In this document: in pieces, positions 30,814 to 39,224 of the stretch | Layout: every line of letters begins with the position of its first letter | Position numbering within the stretch: position 1 is the stretch's first letter | NCBI RefSeq assembly: GCF_007747795.1 | Contig: NZ_CP036275.1 | Coordinates: 1,912,001-1,976,000, forward strand | DNA length: 64,000 nucleotides | From: Maioricimonas rarisocia | GTDB taxonomy: Bacteria > Planctomycetota > Planctomycetia > Planctomycetales > Planctomycetaceae | Direction: 5' to 3' | Notes under the pieces: generated by a model | The model's database searches: none | Told to the model about the DNA's origin: nothing | Seen by the model: the letters and a program-made list of their open reading frames with translations, nothing else | Program-made: the position numbers and the translations under genes

Positions 30814-31557
30814 TCATGTCTGAGTGGGGAGCCCGCGGCTCCAGTACTTCACGCCTGAGCGAATGTGTCTGGCCATCGCACGCGCGGCGGCCGACGCATC
30901 GTTCGCCAGCAGGGCCTCGACGATGGCGAGATGTTCGCGGGCCTCCTCGGGAAGCCGCAGCAGTTCGGGGCGATCCTCTCGCCGGTCCCACGCGGCATCG
31001 CGAAACGTGCGGAACAGCAGCTTCATGCGGGCCAGTTCCCGCGACAGGAAGCGGTTGCCGCACGAGTCGGCGATCAGGTCGTGCAGCCGGCTGTCGAGAG
31101 CGCGTGCTTGATCGATCGCTTTGCGGACAGCACCGTTCCTCCGCTGCACCGTTCTGATGTTTTGCCCTCGTCGGCGAAACTGGTCGGCCAGTTCCTCGAG
31201 TTCGAGCGGGGCGATGTTGCCGCAGGCGAGTTTGACCGCGGCACACTCGAGAGCCCGCCGCACCTGGCAGACTTCTTTGACATCGGTGGCAGTGACGCGT
31301 CGGACCACCGCGCCGCAGTTTGGGGCGATGTCAACGATGCCAATTCCTTCGAGAGCAACGAGTGCCTCGCGGATGGGCGTGGGACTCATCTGGAACCGCT
31401 CGGCGAGGCTGCGAATGATGAGCCGTTCGCCCGCTTTCAGCCGCCCGCGGAAAATATCTCCCAGCAGATTCTCGACGACGATCTTTCGCCGCTGCCCGTG
31501 ATCGACACCGGGCTGTTCGTCGGCTGGTGAGCGTTTCGTCGAGGTCACTGTGGCCAT
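30814..31557 (-). CDS. GntR family (FadR/FCD type) transcriptional regulator
   Basis: 247 residues from the ATG at 31557; the frame is open to 31782, but that part is not conserved. Winged helix at about 25-90 with the GntR recognition stretch (LAERFQMSPTPIREALVALE), then an all-helical FCD effector domain (about 100-235) with metal or acid ligand positions DSRLHDLIADSCGN and the C-terminal HLAIVEALLANDASAA. It probably senses a carboxylate or sugar acid. It precedes the DUF1549-DUF1553 and DUF1501 genes on the same strand, so it may regulate them, and it very likely regulates itself through the paired sites at 31720-31754. Confidence 0.85.
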   Translation of the reverse strand: MATVTSTKRSPADEQPGVDHGQRRKIVVENLLGDIFRGRLKAGERLIIRSLAERFQMSPTPIREALVALEGIGIVDIAPNCGAVVRRVTATDVKEVCQVRRALECAAVKLACGNIAPLELEELADQFRRRGQNIRTVQRRNGAVRKAIDQARALDSRLHDLIADSCGNRFLSRELARMKLLFRTFRDAAWDRREDRPELLRLPEEAREHLAIVEALLANDASAAARAMARHIRSGVKYWSRGLPTQT

Positions 31558-31719
31558 GGGCGGGGCTTTTACAGCGGAGAGAAGTCGGCCATGTCGCCCC
31601 GTCGAACGTGCAGTGCGGCAGGGGCAGACGCTCAGGCGGTTTCGGTCGATGCTGGAGGCCGCTTCTCCGCAGGCATTCGGGGGGGACGTCGTGAGGACTC
31701 TGAGGAGCGACACATCGAC

Positions 31720-31754
31720 AATTGTAGATAATCCGATGGAGATTGTCGACAATC
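31720..31754 (-). promoter_or_regulatory. Paired operator-like palindromes upstream of the GntR gene
   Basis: GATTGTCGACAATC at 31741-31754 is a perfect 14-bp palindrome. AATTGTAGATAATC at 31720-31733 matches it at 11 of 14 positions. The two are 21 bp apart centre to centre, two helical turns, suiting two bound dimers on one DNA face. They lie about 165-200 bp upstream of the GntR start, in a stretch that serves only that promoter. FadR-type regulators bind TNGTNNNACNA-like sites, and the TTGTCGACAA core fits. Confidence 0.6.
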
Positions 31755-31885
31755 TGAAGTGGACGCCAGATGTGAGAAACATCGCGGGCGCGAGCGCGCC
31801 GGGGACAGGCGAAGCCGCCGGACGACTCCCGGGCCGTGGGCGGCTCGAAACAGGCGCGGTCTATTGCCGAGAACGGGTGAGGCGG

Positions 31886-33349
31886 TCAGCCGGTCGAGGC
31901 CCCGCCGAGCAGCGTCCCGATTGGTCGGGTCCGTTCGAACTGGTCGAAGCCGACCTTCAGCACCGCCAGGATCGGCACGGCCAGGAACGCGCCGCCAATG
32001 CCCCACATCCACGCCCAGATCGTCAGAAACAGAAAGACGACGAACGGGTTCAGGCTCATCGATTTCCCGAGCACCATTGGCGTGACGAAGTTGCCTTCGG
32101 TGGTGGTAATGATCCAGAAGACGAACGGAGGAAGCAGTGCGAATGCGATGGAGTCGAATGTCAGGATGGAGACCAGGAAGATCACGGCGACGCCACACAG
32201 TGCTCCCAACAGCGGCACGAAGTTGAACAGCGTTGCCATCACTCCCCACAACAGCGCGTTGGGGAGACCGAGGAGCCACATGGCGATGGCGACTACGATT
32301 CCCAGGCCGATGTTAATGACCGTTACGGTGAGCAGGTACGAGGAGATCGCCTGCTCCACACTGTGCACCAGTTCGACTGCCGAGCGTTTTTCCCGCATCG
32401 AGGGAAGCAGGTGGAGAATATTGTTGAGCAGCTGATCCCCCGAAGCGAGGAGGAAATAAGCGAGCACGAACATGATGATCAGGCCGGCCACGACTCCTCC
32501 GGTTGAACTGAGCACCGCCAGTCCGGCCACGAGCCGCGGTTGCCGCACTTCCACGGTAACCGGTTCGTCTTCCTCGGCGTTTTTTTCCAGCGGGGTGTCC
32601 CGCAGTGAATCCGGCTTTTCCTTTCCGACTCCGGCGACGGCACTAGCCAGTTCCTCTTCCACATCGCCGTCGACTTCCTCGGAGACATCGGCGTCCCCTT
32701 CTGTCGTATCGACTTCACCGGCAGCGAGGTTTTCCACCATTTCGGAGGCACGACTGAGGTCTGCAACAGGATCCCGCAGTACGTTCAGCTTCTCTCCAGC
32801 CGTGCGGAGGTTGTCGGGCGCCTCTTCCAGCCACTGCTGCGCCGGACCGACGAGATTTCCCAGCGCGCCGCCGACGATGATGAACAGGCCGAGGAGCACC
32901 AGCGCACCGCCGAAAGCGTCGGGAATGCCGTATCGCCGCAGCCGACGGACGAGAGGCCGTGTCAGCAACGCCAGCATGCAGCCGGCGACAACAGGCATCA
33001 GCACCGTGCGGGTGAAATAGATCGTGTACAGCGACAGCAGCACGGCGATCAGGACCATCGCGAACGAGGTCCGCCGGGATCGACGGGCATTCGCCGACAT
33101 CGGATACGGGGCGCGTCCCGGATGCCGCTTTCTTGTGGGAACGACCGTCTGACTGGCTTTGGGTTCGTCTTCCGATTCCGACGTGTCGGGATGATCTTCT
33201 GTCGTTGTGGTGTCGTCGGCGTCCAGATTGCTTTCTGGTGCCGCGTCCCGGGACTCCCCCTTTGTCTTGTCCGGACTGGAGTTGTCACGTGAAGATTGCG
33301 ACGTCGCAGAACGCTTGGTCCCGACGTCAGCTGCGCTGGATGTAGTCAC
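31886..33349 (-). CDS. AI-2E family transporter (PF01594 permease)
   Basis: 487 residues from a GTG at 33349 with GGGAGA upstream. The first 88 residues are a Ser/Thr/Asp-rich hydrophilic tail, then come two close membrane helices (about 92-135), a third at about 143-165, a cytoplasmic or periplasmic insert, and a five-helix C-terminal bundle (about 280-470). An acidic insert at about 205-265 (Glu/Asp-rich) enlarges the loop between helices 3 and 4. The family exports or imports small molecules, AI-2 in the namesake; other members move ions or are uncharacterised. No quorum-sensing gene is nearby. Confidence 0.82.
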   Translation of the reverse strand: MTTSSAADVGTKRSATSQSSRDNSSPDKTKGESRDAAPESNLDADDTTTTEDHPDTSESEDEPKASQTVVPTRKRHPGRAPYPMSANARRSRRTSFAMVLIAVLLSLYTIYFTRTVLMPVVAGCMLALLTRPLVRRLRRYGIPDAFGGALVLLGLFIIVGGALGNLVGPAQQWLEEAPDNLRTAGEKLNVLRDPVADLSRASEMVENLAAGEVDTTEGDADVSEEVDGDVEEELASAVAGVGKEKPDSLRDTPLEKNAEEDEPVTVEVRQPRLVAGLAVLSSTGGVVAGLIIMFVLAYFLLASGDQLLNNILHLLPSMREKRSAVELVHSVEQAISSYLLTVTVINIGLGIVVAIAMWLLGLPNALLWGVMATLFNFVPLLGALCGVAVIFLVSILTFDSIAFALLPPFVFWIITTTEGNFVTPMVLGKSMSLNPFVVFLFLTIWAWMWGIGGAFLAVPILAVLKVGFDQFERTRPIGTLLGGASTG

Positions 33350-33548
33350 GTGGTCTCTCCCTGACTGCCGGACCGGCTACGGTCATGGCAGATCCGTTCT
33401 CACCATGAGGGTGTTGTGGCAGATGGACTGGCTCCCGTCAGGACGTCGGAACGAGCGATCTGTGCCGAGCCTGTGGTTGCGGCCCGCACGGCCCGCTGGG
33501 AAAAGCACCGCTCCGGGCTGCAGAGGCGGAGACGGTGCGAAGGCAGGC

Positions 33549-33743
33549 TTACCACGGCTTCAGTTTCCAGCCGACGACGAAGCCGATGCCGAAGCACCAC
33601 AGGGCGGCGACGTCCGGTTTTTCCTGCGCGTATTCCTTGAGATACTGGACAAAGTCCTTGGACGGTTGCAGTTCGCCCGACTGGGCATGTTCCTGCTTCG
33701 AGTTCGTCCCGTAACTGTGTCCGGTTTTCGTTGCCTGGCTCAT
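33549..33743 (-). CDS. Small membrane-associated protein of unknown function
   Basis: 64 residues from the ATG at 33743, preceded by AGGAGGAGAG; the frame is open to 33923. A polar N-terminus (MSQATKTGHSYGT) leads to KDFVQYLKEYAQEKPDVAAL and one hydrophobic helix (WCFGIGFVVGWKLKPW) at the C-terminus. The plan, with a soluble helix followed by a glycine-rich tail-anchored helix, resembles DUF883/YqjD-like proteins. It is the last gene of the small-protein cluster, 41 bp after the holin-like gene. Confidence 0.6.
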   Translation of the reverse strand: MSQATKTGHSYGTNSKQEHAQSGELQPSKDFVQYLKEYAQEKPDVAALWCFGIGFVVGWKLKPW

Positions 33744-33784
33744 CAAGCTCTCCTCCTCGTTTTTGTGAATGACGGTACACACCG

Positions 33785-34234
33785 TTAGACGTGCCGTCTG
33801 TAAAGTTCCGTCTGTGTCTGCTGCCGAAGCAGCGCCTGTTTGACCCACCAGACGTTCTCGGCGAACTCCTGGCGGGAGCGGGTCAGCACCTGGAAAGCCG
33901 TCTTCAGTTTCTGGACTCCCCACCAGCCGGCCAGACCGGCGATGCCGATGGCCACGACGCTGACGAGCAGGAATGCGGCACCTTCGCCGAAGCCGGCCAG
34001 GTTGACCAGCGCCCAGCCGATACCGAGCAGAATGACCGGCATGGCACCGAGGGCCAGCAGCAGTGCTCCGACAATCAGGATCGCGGGGACGACGCTGCGC
34101 GAGTAGCTCTCGCGCATGTCGACGGCGACAAGCTGGGCCTGCAGCTCCGCGAGCGAGATCAGGTCATGCGTCAGGCCGGCGAGGTTCTTCTTGACCCCTC
34201 CTGCCGGGGACGTGTCCGCCCGTACTCCGTTCAT
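33785..34234 (-). CDS. Phage holin family (Phage_holin_3_6, holin-X type) membrane protein
   Basis: 149 residues from the ATG at 34234, which overlaps the stop of the upstream gene by 4 bp (ATGA). A basic/polar start (to about 27) is followed by an amphipathic helix with LAELQAQLVAVDMRESYSRS, two closely spaced transmembrane helices (about 48-75 and 80-105), and a soluble tail. The helix-then-two-TM layout is that of the Phage_holin_3_6 / actinobacterial holin-X family found next to CsbD and DUF3618 genes in many bacteria. There is no phage context. Function: envelope or stress related, unproven. Confidence 0.75.
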   Translation of the reverse strand: MNGVRADTSPAGGVKKNLAGLTHDLISLAELQAQLVAVDMRESYSRSVVPAILIVGALLLALGAMPVILLGIGWALVNLAGFGEGAAFLLVSVVAIGIAGLAGWWGVQKLKTAFQVLTRSRQEFAENVWWVKQALLRQQTQTELYRRHV

Positions 34235-34440
34235 CGTCGTTTGATCAAGCATCCGATCGTGACTCCGATTGCCATAGCCGCGCCGACGCAGAGCAGTGCG
34301 TGATCGCCGATCCACTCTTCAGCGGCGGGCAGTAGAGAGTTCTGCGGGGGCTGCTCGCTGCGCGGGAGCGTATCCCGCGTGCGTGGAGCGCCGGCAGGAG
34401 GTGCCTGCGATGTCATCTGTGAAATCGTGTGGGAAATCAT
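34231..34440 (-). CDS. Small tail-anchored protein (DUF883/YqjD-like C-terminus)
   Basis: 69 residues starting at 34440, where the ATG overlaps the upstream stop by 4 bp; it ends overlapping the next ATG the same way. Residues 1-45 are polar and Pro-rich, then DHALLCVGAAMAIGVTIGCL forms one glycine-zipper-like membrane helix ending in KRR. The C-terminus resembles that of DUF883/YqjD ribosome-associated inner-membrane proteins. Coupled genes on both sides indicate it is a genuine gene in spite of its size. Confidence 0.65.
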   Translation of the reverse strand: MISHTISQMTSQAPPAGAPRTRDTLPRSEQPPQNSLLPAAEEWIGDHALLCVGAAMAIGVTIGCLIKRR

Positions 34441-34892
34441 GTTTGCGAAACCTTCTCCGGCGGAGCCTCTGCCGCCTGGTGCCCCAGCACCTTGCCTGCC
34501 TGCTGCCCCATGTAGGCGACGCCGGCACGGAGCATCATGTGGCCGACCATGTTGGCCATTGACGCGGCGAGGCTCTTCTTTTCTTCGCCCTTCGGGGCAT
34601 GTTTGACGACCAGCCGATTCTTGCGGGCCAGCCGTTCGAGCGTTTCCGCATCCGGACTGTTGATTTCGACCCGTCGCGGAACCGCGAAATATCCCACCGC
34701 GGCAACGACCGCGAGGCTCGCCCAGGGATAGGCGCGGAGGTAGTACCGCCAGTCTGCCAGTCGCTGGGCGTGGGAGACCAGCCCGTCGACGTCACCGTCA
34801 AGACGGGTGCGGATCTGCTCCATGCGGTTACGGAGCTCGTAGGCACTCGGTGGCGGGCCACTTTGGTCCGTTTGTGCTTGAGTCGTACTCAT
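34437..34892 (-). CDS. DUF3618-like membrane protein
   Basis: 151 residues, the start overlapping the upstream stop by 4 bp. An N-terminal helix (ELRNRMEQIRTRLDGDVDGL) of the DUF3618 type leads to a transmembrane helix (about 53-72, LRAYPWASLAVVAAVGYFAV), and a soluble tail with a second weakly hydrophobic segment (MVGHMMLRAGVAYMGQQAG). Encoded within the CsbD/holin cluster, where such proteins are usual. The role is presumed envelope stress; no catalytic motif is visible. Confidence 0.62.
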   Translation of the reverse strand: MSTTQAQTDQSGPPPSAYELRNRMEQIRTRLDGDVDGLVSHAQRLADWRYYLRAYPWASLAVVAAVGYFAVPRRVEINSPDAETLERLARKNRLVVKHAPKGEEKKSLAASMANMVGHMMLRAGVAYMGQQAGKVLGHQAAEAPPEKVSQT

Positions 34893-35191
34893 GACGGGAA
34901 CCGGTTGCCGATGCTGTCGGGAACGTACTCTGCGACGGAATCAAGAAGGCGCTGGCCCAACGATCGCGCCAGAAACTGCTGCCGGCGTGTGTGGGAGTCG
35001 GCGAGCATTGCGCTCACAGCGATGCCAAGGCCGAGGCCTGCACCGAACGCCGCCATCGTCGCACCGAGCGGGTTGTGACGGACCGTTTCTGTTACGACGT
35101 GCTGATACTCTTCCAGTTGCTCCTGCCAGCCGTTGTCGGCCTGACCGGTGGACTGGGGTGTGCCGAGTCGATTGCCTGGTTGCGTCGACAT
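34889..35191 (-). CDS. Small membrane protein with glycine-rich helix
   Basis: 100 residues from the ATG at 35191, preceded by AAAGGAG; the frame is open to 35326. Polar Gln/Gly-rich N-terminus, then a helix (WQEQLEEYQHVVTETVRHNP) and one glycine-rich membrane helix (LGATMAAFGAGLGLGIAVSA), ending in a charged tail with QFLARSLGQRLLDSVAEYVP. The H-N-P-L-G-A-T before the helix is typical of DUF883-type C-termini. Its stop overlaps the next gene's start (ATGA). Belongs to the same operon as the CsbD gene 82 bp upstream. Confidence 0.62.
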   Translation of the reverse strand: MSTQPGNRLGTPQSTGQADNGWQEQLEEYQHVVTETVRHNPLGATMAAFGAGLGLGIAVSAMLADSHTRRQQFLARSLGQRLLDSVAEYVPDSIGNRFPS

Positions 35192-35273
35192 CGAAGGCTC
35201 CTTTCTGTTCTCGTCTGAGATCGCCGATGACTGGTCGGAACCCGCCGTTGTTTCACGGCGGGCCCGCAGGTCG

Positions 35274-35693
35274 TCAGCGCGATCTGAGTGCCAGACCGAC
35301 GACGACGCCAGTGATGATGCCGGCACCGAACGCGACGGCGACGGACTCGACAGGCTTGCGCTGAACCATGGCTTCGGCTTCGGCGTAGCTGGCGCCGACC
35401 TGGTCGGTCACCTGATCCACCGTCTCCTGATACTTCTCGCTGGCCTGCTCGGCATAAGCGCGAGCGGTTCGTGCGACCTGATCCATGGTGTTTGCGTTGT
35501 CGTCGATCGCCTTCTCGAGGAACTCTTCGATGTTGCGGCGGGATTCGCCCGTCTTCTGCTGGATGACGCCGACGAGCTGGTCAGCGTTCCCCTCGGCACG
35601 GGCGAGATCATCGTCGCTCAGCTGTCCCCATCGTTCCTTGACCTGGCCTTTGACTTCGTTCCACTGGCCTTCCAGTTCCTGACGGGTAATCAT
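35274..35693 (-). CDS. CsbD-like stress protein with C-terminal membrane anchor
   Basis: 139 residues from the ATG at 35693, which has AAGGAG six bases upstream; an alternative ATG at 35711 has no such site. Residues 1-55 form a CsbD-type domain (MITRQELEGQWNEVKGQVKE), a family induced by general stress. A long alpha-helical middle (about 55-115) leads to a glycine-rich membrane helix (AVAFGAGIITGVVVGLALRS) at the C-terminus, like DUF883. A CsbD-DUF883 fusion is known elsewhere. It is the first gene of the small-protein operon and the likely promoter lies in the gap upstream. Confidence 0.78.
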   Translation of the reverse strand: MITRQELEGQWNEVKGQVKERWGQLSDDDLARAEGNADQLVGVIQQKTGESRRNIEEFLEKAIDDNANTMDQVARTARAYAEQASEKYQETVDQVTDQVGASYAEAEAMVQRKPVESVAVAFGAGIITGVVVGLALRSR

Positions 35694-35994
35694 GCTTGAC
35701 TCCTTGGTCATTGGTTCAGTTCACGTGGCCCCGACACTGCAGTAGAACTCCTGACGCAAACCGCAGACCGAGAACCGAAAAGTCTGGGGTAAAAACTGAT
35801 GCGCTGACGCAAGTGGCTGCGGCGCCGAGTGTTGTGGGGATTGATGGTGGGCGGGGAATCTGCCCGGGGGGCAGCAGCAGAAAGCCGGAGATGATTTCCA
35901 ACCAGTCGAACTAGTCGCTGATCGGACAGCAGAGGACCGGAGGGAGGAATCAGGAGGGAGGAATCAGGAGGGAGGGCGAGGAGCCCGGGGGCTT
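35694..35994. other. Intergenic region upstream of the CsbD operon
   Basis: 301 bases that should hold the CsbD promoter. Near the middle, AGAACCGAAAAGTCTGGGGTAAA is AT-richer than the surroundings. Its right end is a purine-rich tandem repeat (separate entry). No gene is visible. Confidence 0.35.
35941..35976 (+). repeat. 14-bp purine-rich tandem repeat
   Basis: Unit AGGGAGGAATCAGG occurs at 35941-35954 and 35955-35968, with a third partial copy to 35976. It lies just past the stop of the sulfatase gene at 35995 (in that gene's direction). The motif AATCAGGAG is shared with 14929-14959. Confidence 0.7.
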
Positions 35995-37344
35995 CTATTC
36001 CCCCGCGCGCGATGGCATGTGCGTCGCCGTCATCTGCGCAAACCGCCGGTACTCCCGTGAGAGCTGTTCGACTCGATCCGGAAGCATCCCGGCGAGGTTC
36101 TGCTGCTCGCCGAGATCCTCACCAAGATGGAACAGCTCCACGCGTTTCTCGCCGTGACGGACCAGCTTCCAGGGGCCGCGGCGGATCGCATGCGCATCGC
36201 CGATTCGCCAGAAGAGCGTCCGTTCCGGCAGAGCCTCTTCTTCCAGCAGCAGGCCCGAGAGGTCGACGCCGTCCGTCTCTTCCGGTTCGAGGCCAGCCAG
36301 CGCCAGCAGCGTCGGAAACAGATCGAACGTCATAACGGTTTCGTCGCAGGTGCCCGGGAAGATCCGTCCGGGCCACCAGGCGATGGCCGGCACGCGGTGT
36401 CCCCCTTCGTAGACCTGCGTCTTCTGTCCCCGCAGTGGACCGTTGCTGGAAATGTTGCTGTGCGTGCGGCCGTAGGTGAGGTAGCCGCCGTTATCCGAAC
36501 AGAAGATCACCAGCGTCTTGCGTTCGAGGTTGAGCCGCTCGAGTGCCGTGATCGTCTCGCCGACGCTGCGGTCGAGTGCTTCGACCATCGCCTTCACGTG
36601 CGGAGCGACGTTGTGCGGGTCAGGCAGCAGGCCCCACTTGTCGTTCGTGTAGTCGGTGCCGGGCTGGCGATGAGGCGGATCGTCCGGTCCCTGCCAGGGG
36701 AAGTGGATCGACAGGTGCGGCACATAGACGAAGAACGGCTGCTCGTGGTTCTGCTCGATGAAGTCGATGCTGTGCCGGGTGAGCAGGTCGGCGGTGTAGC
36801 CATCCTCGGTGACCGGCTGCTCGCCGTCCCACCAGTCGGGACCGCCCTGGCGGTTGATCTGCGTATGGTGATCGCCGTCGCCGGAGAGCAGCCCCCGGTA
36901 CGTATCGAACCCCTGCCGCGTCGGCAGCCACGGAGCCTGATATCCCAGGTGCCACTTGCCGAACATGCCGGTGGCGTAGCCGGCTTCCTTGAGCCGCTCG
37001 GCGATGGTGACCGCCTGCAGCGGCAGTCCGTGGGTTTCTTTGCGTGAGAGGCCGAGCGCCCGTTCGAAGGCCCGGCCGAAGCGATGCTGATAGAGCCCGG
37101 TCAGCAGTGCGGCGCGTGTCGGCGTGCACATCGGGCCGTTGGAATGAAAGTCCGTGAACCGGATTCCCTCGGCCGCCAGCCGGTCGAGATGCGGCGTGTG
37201 GTTCTGCTCGCTGCCGTAGCAGCCCAGGTCCCCGTAGCCGAGATCGTCGGCGAGGATGAGAACGAAATTGGGGCGATCGTCGGCGATTGCGGGTGGTGCG
37301 ATCACCAGGCAGGCGAGGAGCAGAAACAGGAGTTGTCGGAACAT
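35995..37344 (-). CDS. Sulfatase (formylglycine type)
   Basis: 449 residues with a Sec signal (about 1-21). The sulfatase signature CTPTR at 73-77 provides the Cys73 that is oxidised to formylglycine, with the metal ligands ADDLGYGD at 32-39 and the SDNGG motif in the C-terminal half. It follows a second sulfatase by 4 bp on the same strand, so the two are cotranscribed. The exported enzymes probably remove sulfate from a marine or plant-type polysaccharide. No formylglycine-generating enzyme gene is visible in the window. Confidence 0.92.
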   Translation of the reverse strand: MFRQLLFLLLACLVIAPPAIADDRPNFVLILADDLGYGDLGCYGSEQNHTPHLDRLAAEGIRFTDFHSNGPMCTPTRAALLTGLYQHRFGRAFERALGLSRKETHGLPLQAVTIAERLKEAGYATGMFGKWHLGYQAPWLPTRQGFDTYRGLLSGDGDHHTQINRQGGPDWWDGEQPVTEDGYTADLLTRHSIDFIEQNHEQPFFVYVPHLSIHFPWQGPDDPPHRQPGTDYTNDKWGLLPDPHNVAPHVKAMVEALDRSVGETITALERLNLERKTLVIFCSDNGGYLTYGRTHSNISSNGPLRGQKTQVYEGGHRVPAIAWWPGRIFPGTCDETVMTFDLFPTLLALAGLEPEETDGVDLSGLLLEEEALPERTLFWRIGDAHAIRRGPWKLVRHGEKRVELFHLGEDLGEQQNLAGMLPDRVEQLSREYRRFAQMTATHMPSRAGE

Positions 37345-37348
37345 CGGT

Positions 37349-38638
37349 TCAGTTCTTCCTGTTCTCGTGCCAGCCGGTCGATTTCAGGGCCTCCTGCAAT
37401 CGTGCCCGTGCACGGGATGCGGCCGGCGAATCGTTCTCCGGACTGATGGGGTTCTTTTCCTTCGGATCGGCCTGCACGTCGTAGAAGCGGCCGTTGTCGT
37501 ACAGCTTGAATCGTCGGTCGCGGACGAACGCCTTGCCCCTGTGCTCGGCAAAGGCCCAGGTGCGTGTCCCCTCCCCGGCTTCCTGCAGACAGGCGGCGAA
37601 GCTGTGGCCGTCGTACGGGACATTGGCGGGCAGCTTGAAGCCGGCGACGTCAGCGAGCGTCGGCAGGAAGTCGCTGAAGTCGACGAGGTCACCGCGGACT
37701 GCGCCGGCGGGGACATGTCCGGGGCGATTGACGATGAGAGGAACGTTGGTGCCGGTGTCCTTCAAAGTCCCCTTCCCTCCCGGGATCTCCTCGTCACCCC
37801 GGCGGGAGACGACCGGCTCGCGATACAGCTTGCCGTCGCGGACCCCGGCGATCGAGCGGGAGGCGGTGCCGTTGTCGGTGGTGAAGATGATAAGCGTCTC
37901 TTCCCGCAGGCCGAGCCGGTCAAGAGCATCGACGAGGCGTCCGACGACGCGGTCCATCTGGGCCATCATTTCGGCGTAGCTCTCATAGCGATCCTTGCCG
38001 GGGACGAAAGGAACCGGGGCGTCGAGATCGTCGGTCACGTCGTGGCAGAGGGCCATCGGGAAGTACGCGAAGAACGGGCCGTTGCGGTGCTGCGTCATGA
38101 AGTCGATGAGGAAGTCGGCGTAGACGTCGGGGCCGTAGCGGTCGGCAACGTCGTCGCGGATGCGGCCGTTCTGCCAGATGAGGGGCTGCCAGTAGCGAGG
38201 TCCTTCGTGCCAGCCGAACAGACTCCACTCATCGAATCCGAGCTGTGCCGGGTGCCGCGGATTGTCGCGCAGCTGTGCGATCTGCCATTTGCCGGCGACG
38301 GCGGTCGCATAGCCGGCCCGCTGCATGAGCGGGCCGATCGTGGAGTCGGCCACGTCGTTGGGGAAGTCGCCCCAGCGGGCCCCGAAGCGGAAGGGATAGC
38401 GGCCGGTCATGAGCGTGATGCGTGTGGGGTGGCAGACCGCCATGCTGTAGCAGTGAGTGAACCGGGTGCCGGTCTCGGCCAGCCGGTCGAGCTGCGGCGT
38501 GGGATAGGAGGTTCCGCCGTAGCTCCCCAGGCATTCGACGCCGACGTCGTCGGCCATGATGAGGAGGATGTTGGGGGGCTGGTCGGCCTGAGCGGGAACG
38601 GCGAGGACCAGGAGAAGGAGAAGCGCGAGCAGACGCAT
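37349..38638 (-). CDS. Sulfatase (formylglycine type)
   Basis: 429 residues from the ATG at 38638 (MRLLALLLLLVLAVPAQA), a Sec signal; the frame is open to 39019 through intergenic repeat sequence. Signature CHPTR at 69-73 with Cys69 as the formylglycine site, metal residues MADDVGVECLGSY at 28-40, and TTDNGTASR in the C-terminal half. The first of a two-gene sulfatase pair, 4 bp before the next start. Exported, acting on sulfated sugar or ester; the substrate cannot be read from the sequence. Confidence 0.92.
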   Translation of the reverse strand: MRLLALLLLLVLAVPAQADQPPNILLIMADDVGVECLGSYGGTSYPTPQLDRLAETGTRFTHCYSMAVCHPTRITLMTGRYPFRFGARWGDFPNDVADSTIGPLMQRAGYATAVAGKWQIAQLRDNPRHPAQLGFDEWSLFGWHEGPRYWQPLIWQNGRIRDDVADRYGPDVYADFLIDFMTQHRNGPFFAYFPMALCHDVTDDLDAPVPFVPGKDRYESYAEMMAQMDRVVGRLVDALDRLGLREETLIIFTTDNGTASRSIAGVRDGKLYREPVVSRRGDEEIPGGKGTLKDTGTNVPLIVNRPGHVPAGAVRGDLVDFSDFLPTLADVAGFKLPANVPYDGHSFAACLQEAGEGTRTWAFAEHRGKAFVRDRRFKLYDNGRFYDVQADPKEKNPISPENDSPAASRARARLQEALKSTGWHENRKN

Positions 38639-38830
38639 GATTCGTCCTGTCTGGCGAGTGGATGAGGACGGTCGGGAACGGTCGGTGGTGTGAGAGGTCA
38701 CGATACCGCGCGGGCGGCAGGCGTGCGAGGGGTGGGAGGCAGGGGTGAGGCTCGAGCTGCGAGGCGTGAGGAAAGGCCCGGGGGCTGCGAGAAGTGAGGC
38801 GTCGGGTGGGCATGCTTGCCCCTCATTCCA

Positions 38831-38982
38831 GCACGAAGCGCCAGCGAGTGCACAAGGCAGACAGGAATGTCTGCCCCACCTGCGCGCGGCGGCTCTTCCG
38901 GAACACTTGCGGCGTATCCTTGCAGCTGCGATCGGTGGCCCCTGCGGCCGCATGCGGACAGGCAGAGGTCCAGTGCTCCACC
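38831..38982 (+). repeat. Diverged 150-bp intergenic element, copy 1
   Basis: Aligns along its length with 39225-39374: shared GCACGAAG start, GACAGGAATGT, GGAACA, GGCATC-like, TGCG and CCACC end. Near its left part, 38856-38879 contains the hairpin GGCAGACAGGAATGTCTGCC. Similarity is perhaps two thirds by eye. Confidence 0.55.
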
Positions 38983-39045
38983 GCATTGAGCCCGGTGGGG
39001 CCAGCGTCCCTGTATCCATCGGCTGCAGCGCAGTCGCGGCTCGTC

Positions 39046-39079
39046 ATCACCCCGGAGCTCACGCTCCGGACTCGCCTGC
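39046..39079 (-). repeat. Dispersed palindromic repeat, copy B
   Basis: Core CCGGAGCTCACGCTCCGG. The 34 bases here are identical to 41926-41959 and differ little from 25751-25780 on the other strand. It sits between the two 150-bp elements. Confidence 0.8.
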
Positions 39080-39129
39080 TGATTCTCAGCTTCTCGCTCA
39101 GAGCCTGATTTGCGTATTGTGCGCGAAAA

Positions 39130-39165
39130 GGGTGCCATGCTCTCACGCCGCAGGCGCGTGAGCAT
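39130..39165 (-). repeat. 36-bp stem-loop repeat, copy 3
   Basis: On the minus strand this matches 60365-60400 and 60731-60766 at 35 of 36 positions. The inner CTCACGC...GCGTGAG arms form a stem. Confidence 0.7.
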
Positions 39166-39224
39166 GCGTGACGCATCGGAGTGGTGGGTTACGCTGCGCT
39201 AACCCAGCCTACAGCCTCGTATGA

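Noticed and set aside
33785-34234. Phage holin as a sign of a prophage
   Set aside because: No phage structural, integrase or endolysin genes nearby; the holin-X family is common in bacterial stress clusters.
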